Positions 54,801 to 63,800 of a DNA stretch of 64,000 nucleotides are shown piece after piece. Source of the stretch: Amoebophrya sp. A120 (lineage: Eukaryota > Sar > Dinophyceae > Syndiniales > Amoebophryaceae); NCBI GenBank assembly GCA_905178155.1, contig CAJINV010000014.1:62001-126000 (forward strand). The letters run 5' to 3'. A model generated the notes under the pieces. The model had not been told where the DNA came from and did not search any database. It worked only from the letters and a program-made list of their open reading frames with translations. The stretch's first letter is position 1. Every line of letters begins with the position of its first letter. The position numbers were made by a program, and so were the translations under genes.

Positions 54801-57800
54801 GAGTAAAAACGTACCCACGCCAGAGTCAGGATGAGGATTTTGCAACACAAACCTAGGAGCTTTGTGCGTCACGCATGACAAGTTGCGCAATGCAGTGTAG
54901 TGCAGGTTAGCAAGTGCAGCCGCATCACAGATGCGTCTGCTCATCCTGTTCACAGCATCACAAATTCCAAAACACGACTGGAAATGGCTCTCATGGGGAT
55001 GCGCATTACAAGTCTTCCTGTCTTTGCAAATCTGCATTACAACTCTGGCGTGGGTACGTTTTTCCTCAGGATACGTCCTCGATGTGCGTGCCCGTCCAAA
55101 TTATCCTGTGGAAAATAAGCGACCTCCCCACGACCACACAAAATTTTCATGCAATTCTGCAAGCCTCAAATGTTTGTCTTGCAGAGCGAGGACCCCATGT
55201 TGAGGATCATTCTGTCATGCTGTCTGGCACTTTGTCATGGTAGAATCAGCATGAGCACCAGGGGATCGATTTTTTGTGATGCAGCTTGCTACAATTTAGC
55301 TAAGCGCGACGTTGACACGGCGATGAATCCGAAAGTGTCATGCGCGCCAGGAGCCAAAACTTGCCGGCCTTGTGTAGCCGAGTCCCCAACTTGATGGCTA
55401 TGGGGTGTTTATTATGTACAACTGGAGAAGCTGCAAGTAGGCCAAAATAAAGCACAGAGAAACTACTTCAAATCTATTTTAGGGAAGATGAAAAGGAGAG
55501 GATGGGGTCAAGGTCATCCTCATCTGATGGGGACAACATTATAGTTTTTGCATAGGATAAAAATGCAGGCGTTGTCACACTGGCTGCCCGACTTCTCGCA
55601 GAGGTTCTCGCCCGAGTTTGCCTTCGCCCCTTCATTGCTTTTTTCTAACTCGTCCGACGAGCACAGCCGGCGATTATTCAGGTGTTGGCATATCTTGACG
55701 GCCTCCGCAAAGGTGAACAGCCCGCCCTGGCCATCCGCCTGACAAGTGTCGAACACTCTGCCCGTGAGCGGGTGGGGAGGGGCGACGCAGTCCACCTTTT
55801 TCCCGTCCGTCTTGGTGTAAAAATTAACCGTCGACACAGCAGGCGCGTATCCAATATGGAAGCGCCAGGGTCGAAACAAATTGACAAAGTTGAAAGAATG
55901 TGCCACACAAAAGAATGAAGAGTACCAATTGATGAAGCTGCCCAGTTCATCTTCAAGGGGACGCATGGAACACTTTGGCAGCTGCAGCACCCTCGAGACC
56001 CAATTTATTATGTCATGTCCTTCTTCTTGTTCTTCTTTGCTCACCACAGAGGACCAGTGCTTTTGTCATCTTAATTTTTTTACCAGCTCGAGCTCTATGT
56101 CTATCTCAGGTGGCCCAATAAAAGAGGCTTACAAGAATCATGATCGGCTCCAGTCCTTGCCATCCCCGCAAGACGCCAGGCACTATAGGCCGATGCATTT
56201 TATACATCGCATCAAACTATTTCAACTTTGCGGATAATTTCGATCCTGCAGCTATCGTATCCAGGTCCACGGTATCAAATGCAAATATGTCTGGTTCTGG
56301 AAGAAAGAAAGTTTGTCACACAGGTTTCCCATGACCCATGAGGTCTACTGGAATCAATGCGGGGCCTAGCATCACAGATTTCCTGATCATGCCTATTCCG
56401 CATCACAAATGCCCTCTTGCTCGTCATGCAATACAAATCTTTTTAGGTGGGTCGAAACATCGCATCACAAGCTGCAACCTTCCAGACCCAGACACAGTTG
56501 CAATGCATACACGGATGTAGTCCTCGTCCCCACAGCAGAGAACCGGGAGTTTTGTGGTCCGCTTGTCTTTTTTGTGTTCCTCCGTTTGCTTGCCGGACTG
56601 GCAAGAGTCGTAGTTCCAGTCTGCATCGATCCAGTTCGTCGTATCACGAAGTTGCGCGCGTTGCACATACGCTTTAGATGCCCGGACGACGTCCAGAAAC
56701 ACCCGCTGCACGACGACGCCGTCTTGCCCGGGGACCAGTGCTAGCTCATAGATGCGTCCGTTACCGGCCGTGGGGTTGCCGGCATCGACCAGGTCGAAGG
56801 TGGTACTCACGTACCCAAGCCCGTAAGTAGCAGTTTCGGCCGCGTGCTGCGCGCTCGCCGCGCCATTCTCGGTGATATGAAAGCCTCAGGTTGGAAATCC
56901 TCAAAGTGAAAATTACTATCTATTATATTCATGCGAAAGTACTGGTCTAGAGAGGGAAAACGAGAGGTGGCAGGGAGGTCCAAAAGAGGTCAAAAGAGGT
57001 AAAAAAGAGGTCGACAGAGGTGGAGAGGTGGCGCGGAAGGTCATTCGGGAGGGTGGCCGAGAGGTGGCGCGAGTATAGCCCGCCGAACCGGTCGGCCTTT
57101 AGGGCCGCTAAGCGCCTCGGAGGGTGCCGAGAGGTAGAAAAGAGGGCGGCCGAGAGGTGGACAGAGGTGCAGAGAGGTTGCGCGAATAAGGGGAATCCTC
57201 TCGCGCACCCCCTGGGCCACCTCTCGACCACCTTTGTAGACCTCTACTGGCGAGTATAGCCGGATTAATAGCGGGGACCCCCAAAAGAGGTCAAAAAGAG
57301 GGTCTGCGAGAGGTCTGCGAGAGGGTAAAAACAGCAAGAAATTAATGGGCGCGGATCCGCATGGTGCTGCCCACATTTCGCACTGCAGGCCATTCGCGGA
57401 CTTGTTTTGCTCGGCGTCCTTCCGTGCCACCCACTTGCGCGACCCTCTCGCGCAACCCTCTCGCGCTACCCTCTCGCGCCACCCTCTCGCTCTACCCTCT
57501 CGCGCCGGGCGGCTTCTGTTCGCCCCCGGTGTTCTTTCCAGCTGCTCCCTGCGCAGAGCGCCCACAGGCGCGGGAAGCGCGCAAGCGGTCCTGCGGGTTG
57601 GCGCAACGCAAACAGGCGGCAGGACTCCAGTATGTTTCGCTATGCGCAGGCCCGTGGTGTTGCGGTCCAATCAACAAACAGTCTTGCCCCGGCCCAACAG
57701 CCTTGCGCTCCGGCGGCAGCCGGAGCATGGCTGGTAATTTGTAATGCAAAAAAACGACTCCAGTTAAGGCACCGCTTCTAGTCGGCGCATGACAAATTTC

Positions 57801-60800
57801 CCGGGCACTCAAAACGTGTCTGTCATGCTAGTTAGGCAAAGGAGTGCCCTTCTCTCATGCTACTCAGCAGCCCAACTCTGAACCCGTAGAAGCACAATAA
57901 TCGGCCTCCATTGCGTTCTCTGCAATACAGTCTTTTTGGTGTGGCATTTCATGCATCACAAATTATTTCCACGTTGAGGATTTCCATTCTGAGGGTGTCA
58001 TAGGTGAAAGCGTTCCTCGACACGGTCCGCCAGTTCGGCGGCGCCCTGGCCCCCTCCACCTTGACCCACAGAAACTCACTATCATCGTTTTCCTCCGGAT
58101 TGTAGTACTCGCTGCCCGGCACGTCACTCGGGGGCCGACCACGGACGCGCGCCGCCACGCGCAGGTGATGAGCGTCCGGTAGCGAACGCAGCCCCATGAA
58201 GTAGAATACTGCCTTGCTAGAAGACAGGTCCTGATCACAAGAGGCGCTGTCATCTGGACCGGTTTCGCACGTCCTGTGGCTGCCCCCCAGTTGGCGGGAA
58301 CACCAGATCCCAACAGGCCCGTGCTGATCCTGCTTCCCGGGCATCTCCAAATCGGTCCAGCACCCGTTCTTGCGAGCCGCTGCATGTCCGTCGATGTAAC
58401 GGTTGGTGGCGATACTGCCGTAGGCGACCGACGACAGCGTAGGATCGTCTACGTTGTTCGCGTACACTATACCGGCGCGTTCCGCAGTCACAATCTGAAA
58501 GCCCTTCTTATGGCGTTCTCAAGTGTTACATTCTCAACTGTTACACGGATTGGAATTGCAAGAACGGCAAAAGTGAAAGGGGGAAGATTGCGCCTTTTGC
58601 ATTACAGATTTGGCGTAGATTTAGATGCTGTTATGCCCTTCGGAGATTTGTCATGCGAGGCAGCTTCATCGTGGCGATCTTCATCTTGCTGGTAAATTTG
58701 CATGACAAATCATGTAACAGTTGAGAATGTAACGTTTCGGAGTCCCATACTTCTCGCGGTTCACCGCGTGATGGCCCGCGGGGACCTGAGTTTGCGCGGT
58801 GCCAGGGGCCGGTTGGAGCACGAAAAACTGCCAATTCCAGGTTCTTGTATTGGCTAACGGACCGGGGCTCCGGTTCAGGACCCGGTCGCTGACCGGGTAG
58901 CGGTTGCTCCACAGCATGCAGCAGGTCCGCTGCATCTGCTCCAAGTTCTCGACCGAGTCTTGTGCGAAGAGTGACTCGATGGAATCTGGGTGACGGTAGA
59001 CGGACTCAGTTTCGGGCACGACGCCATCCTCGTTGGCTTTTCCTTTGAAAACACTAAAGGACGTGCAGCCAACGGTGGAGCGACAGCGGTCGGCGCAAGT
59101 CTGGGGCTCCCCGTCAAACGGGGTAGTGATCAGGGTAGTGGTCAGGCGACTGAAGGTATGGAAAGAACAAAAGTTTATCATCGCTCCCACTCCACTACTT
59201 GTATTTTCTTATATTGATTGTGCAGGTCGTTTCAACATTATTGCATCTGAAATTCTTATATCTACTTCTGGCACCATCTTCACTTGTTACAGTATAATTG
59301 CAAAAACACAAGGCAAATGATCCCGTATGAAGTTGTTTAGGGTTGTGAAGGAGATGCATGTTGTTGATGCATCATGACTCAGATGATTTTTGTATTAAAA
59401 GAGCGCCGATGAGTGATCGTTGCGAAGAACTTTTTTGGTTTGATATAAGGCGGCTTCCTGGGGCCCGACTTCGCCGACTGCTTCAAATATCAGAGCGCAC
59501 AACTACTGCTCCTCCTCCCCCTCCTCACCGGAAGCAGGGCGTGAGCTGCAACACAGGAAGCGGCAGACACGTGGGCCCCGCATGACAAATCTTTTGCACA
59601 CGGCTTGTAGTAGTCTTTGAGGTTCTTGTTGTTCCAAATAAATCAGTCATGCAGAAGATACATAGTGATTATTTTGCATTCACAAATGAGGGGGAGGGGC
59701 GGGAGTTGTGCACTCCGATATCAAACAAATGGAAGCCACAAAAGCCCCAGGCTCCGCCTGTTTTGCTCAACGTTACCGCCGAAATTTTTTGATCCACATA
59801 CTCCCTCAAAGACACCCAAGTCCCGTACGGCGAGAGGAAACTTGGCAGGGTCCCTACAGTAATGCTGTTTGTTCCGTCCGAGGCGGTGATCGACGGCCCA
59901 GATATGGTGTAGCTGGCACCCTGGGCGAGCTCGTCGCTTCCGCCTCCACGGTCGATGTCTCGCCTGAACATGACGAAACCTGAGATGTGGCGTTCCGTGA
60001 ATTCGACTTTCCACCAGAAGTTGTTGTCGTCACTTTCCTTGTTGGCCCACCAACAGTAGTCGCAATATTGCCCGTCATACGACCAGGGCGCAGTTTGGTA
60101 CAACCGCTCATAGGGCTCGCTGTCCGGGGCCTGCTTGTTCGCTCGGTAGTCAGCCCGACACCGAAAACGGCACTCCTTGCTCCGTCTCCTTCTCCTTCCG
60201 TGCCCTCTTCTGCGAGTGCAGCGATTCGCAGAAGGATATTGAGCGGAAAAATCCCCCCTCCCCATATTGAAAAGGCGCGTTTCCAAAAATTTGCGTTCCT
60301 GATTTGAGGCTGCAAATCGCATTAGTTTTGCAAGAAGACAAAGGCAGAAGCTTCCGCCCCATTATGGAGGCGGTTAGTCATGCTGCTGGGCCTAAAGGGG
60401 AGCGGTTTGCCATGCTCGGCAACTAGACGCATACCCCCCTACCTAGCCTGGGGATCTGGCCGCAGTGCTTTCCTGCAATACAAATTTGCGTACACAAATC
60501 CAGCATCAGAAATTCCGTTTTGATATGGGGAGGGGGGATCTTTCCTTTTGATAAAGGATTCACGTTCACGAGTTCATTGGGAAACTTACGCGCCAGAGGC
60601 ATCTCCGGTACGTAGGGCAATTCTTTATCTTCCCAATTGCCGCTACTACTGGCTTCCATTTGCAGGTAGGGATGCACGAAGCGGCATCCTGAGTAAAAAC
60701 GTCCCCACCCCATAGTCAAGACTAGGCTGCCTAGGTTCTAGGTCAGAACTGCAGCCCAGCCAGAGCCTGCGGGACCCTGAGGGCAGTAGTCCCCAGCCCC

Positions 60801-63800
60801 TGCCAGCACGCGCATCGCAATAGATACCTCATATACACAGTGGCCACATAGATTATGCTTCTCTTCTCGTCGTAGTTCGTTCTCTCCTCTTTTCCTTTTG
60901 AAAATTTAAAACTTCTCTGTGCTTTAAATTGGTCTTTTCCAGTACATAAACACCCCATAGTCAAGATGGCAAATCTGCTAGACAAATCCGCAAGCTTCGG
61001 TTGCTTCGCATGAGAAGTTTGCCCTGGTAGTGTAGCCCCGTGTAGGTAGTAAAGCAGCATCACAGATCTAGCATACCATGCCGATTCTAGCATCACAAAT
61101 TCCACAGCACGACTAGAAATTGCGTCTCATGGGGCTCCGCACCAGACACTTTTTTGGCATGCAGATTTTCATGAAAACTCGCGGGTGAGGACGTTTTCAC
61201 ACAGGATAAGCTGCCCACGGACGGGGCGGCGGTGCTCTGTTCGAACAGCCAAAACCCACAAAAGACGAATATGGGACTCTCAAGCGTTTCGCTCTCGACT
61301 GTAGTTACATGATTTGTCATGCAAAATTACCATGAGCCACCACACGATGAAGCTACCGAGCATGACAAATCCCCGAGGGGCTACTTAGACAGCACCTAAA
61401 TCTGTGCAGAGTTTGCTATGCGAGTTGCACGCTTGCCCCTTGCACTCAGTGCCACTGTTTCGGTTCTTGCGTCACAAATTCTACATTCATGTAACAGTTG
61501 AGAATGTAACGTTGGAGAACACCATACCGAACGACTTCCCGTCGGAGTGAGAAATTTCGATGGAGGAGTATGGAAGCTTCCGGATCGAAATCGACAAAGT
61601 TGAAATCATTTGTTGCGCATATCAAAATGGATACCAGTTGGTGCCCAGTTTCCAAGAAGTGCTGCCTGCATGACAAATTTGGGTAGAGCCTGAATCCAGT
61701 TTGTCATGCTGTGTGCGAAAGGAAGACGCCTTTTGTCATGCTACCTTAGCAGCTCCATTTCTACCCCTCAACTACAGGCTTACGACCTGTCTCACTTGCC
61801 TACTCTGCAAGACAGGCATTTTGTGGCAGTGGCTTGCATTTTATGCACGTACAAGTTTTTCTATTTCTTCATCCACTTTGTTGATTTCGATTTTGACGCT
61901 TCCATACGGAGATTTTTCGCTCCAGCGGGACCCAGCTTCCGTACACGGAAATTGGGCTGGGCAGCGTGCTATCCTGTGCAAAAGTATCGCAGTCGTACTG
62001 ATCGCATTCGTCGTTCGTTCGTTCGTGTGGATCGGCTCTGCCGACCGGGTAACCCATCGCCTTGCATATAAATGACCGACATAGGCGAACCCCGTTGCGG
62101 GACATACAAATGGCCGCACGGAAGGGCCCTAAGCGCTACATACATAGTTCACCCTAGCGCCTACCACTTCGGTCGGGACTGAGTCAGCCTGGTCCTGGGG
62201 GCTCACAGCGCATTCATGCATTACAAATTTCTTTCTCAAGTTGAATCCGCATTACAAATTCTATTTCTCATGCTGAGGTGATTTGTCATGCGGTTTATAC
62301 TAGTACGATGCTTTTGCATTTCATACGTGCCGCTGTGGTTGTCGCTTAATTTGTACACCGCGGAGTTAATGTTCGCGTCCACGTCACTGCCGATCTGCCG
62401 CCCGAAAATCACAAAGCCGGTAATGTGCCGGCTATCAAATTCTGCCTTCCACCACGTGGCTGTTCCTGCGGCTGCAGCGGCCCGAAAGCAAAAGCTGCAG
62501 CCATCTTTGATACAGCGTGCCTGCTCGCACGAGGAGTCCCCCATGTTGCAGTCGACATGGTTCCCGAGGTCGAAGAGCATGTTTGGCATATGTCGATACA
62601 ACACGTTGACCGGCGCATAGGTAGGATCATCACCCTCCGAGCCAGAGCCATCGTGGCCGCTCGACGTCACCCCGTTCACTAGGTCACCGCCTAGTTTATC
62701 CACAGAAAAAAAAACCTCCCCTTCCCCATCCATTTTTTGCATGACAGACGCAGAATTTCATGTATGTTGGATGTGGATGGGTCTTTTTTCCTGGTGGATA
62801 TATTTCAAAGCGTGTGGGATCCACAAACTGGCCCGATGTCCCGCTCGGTAGAGTGCCCACCGGTTGCTCTTTATTCTGGCCTTCACACTGCCCATACATC
62901 ACCCACGGATCGGTATCTTGCCACACGAAGGGACGGGGCGGGTCAGCCGGTGACCACTTTCCCCGCAGGGCCAAGAAGCCGCCCTCGAGCTCGTTTTTGT
63001 AATGGGATACCTGGGCTTTGACTATCAAAGGCAAAAATATCTGGGTCTGGACGATTCTGGGATTTGTGATGCATATTTTGTATGATCCATGACGCATGTA
63101 ATGTATGATCTAGCATCACAGTTTTTTGGGAGGCTTCCTGATGCCTATTCCGCATGACAAATGACCTCCCCGCATAACACAAACTGGAGTCCTGTTGCTG
63201 GTCACGCAATACACATTTTTTTAGAATTCAAAGACAGCATGACAAGTTGCAATCTTCCAGACCCAGACATTTTTGCAATCCATATTGACGGTTTCGCGAC
63301 AATCGGGAGTCATGCGGGTGGTCATGGCGCCAATGCGCGGCGGTGGTATGGCGTTCTCAAATCGTTACACTTTCAGCTGTTACATAATTTGGCATGCAGA
63401 ACTACGATCAGAGCCGACGCAAGAACCGAGCTTCTTCGCATGGCAAATTCGCGAAACGCCAAACAGGCTTAGAATCTTTGTCAGAGCTGTCATGCAAGAC
63501 GCGTGAGGTCATTCCTTTCACGTTCGCCATTCTTGCATTACAAATTCATGTAACAGATGAGAATGTAACGTTTGAGGACGCCATAGGTGGTACGTGAAGG
63601 GCATGGAAGCGTCAGGATCGAAATCAATAGAATCGAAATGATTATGATTTGTGAAGACGCGGCATACAATCGAAGATGCGACCAGCTGGAGCCTCAGTCC
63701 TCTCCAAGTGGCGCGTGACAAATTCCGGCGCCACCAAAATCGAGTCCGTCGTGCTGTTTGGGCAAAGAAGACTGCTCCTGTCATGCCACTCTGGCAGCGC

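Larger units (their letters stand above)
59721..62696 (-). other. G1 block: two F5/8-type-C-like domains
   Basis: Domain 1: CSFCFRAAAAAG, WWKAEFDSRHITGFVIF, VYKLSDNHSG, YGSWVPLERKIS, FGFCGFWLFE. Domain 2: CRFRCRADYRANKQ, YCDYCWWANKE, WWKVEFTERHISGFVMF, SPYGTWVSLREYVDQKIS, WGFCGFHLFE. Both match the third domain at 51.4-52.1 kb. Confidence 0.8.

Noticed and set aside
59395-59397. TAA in frame after the G1 motif GFHLFEAVGEVG
   Set aside because: It falls inside a decayed family H introner; skipping 59157-59445 by the 5-bp rule continues the frame into SRLTTT and a conserved module.
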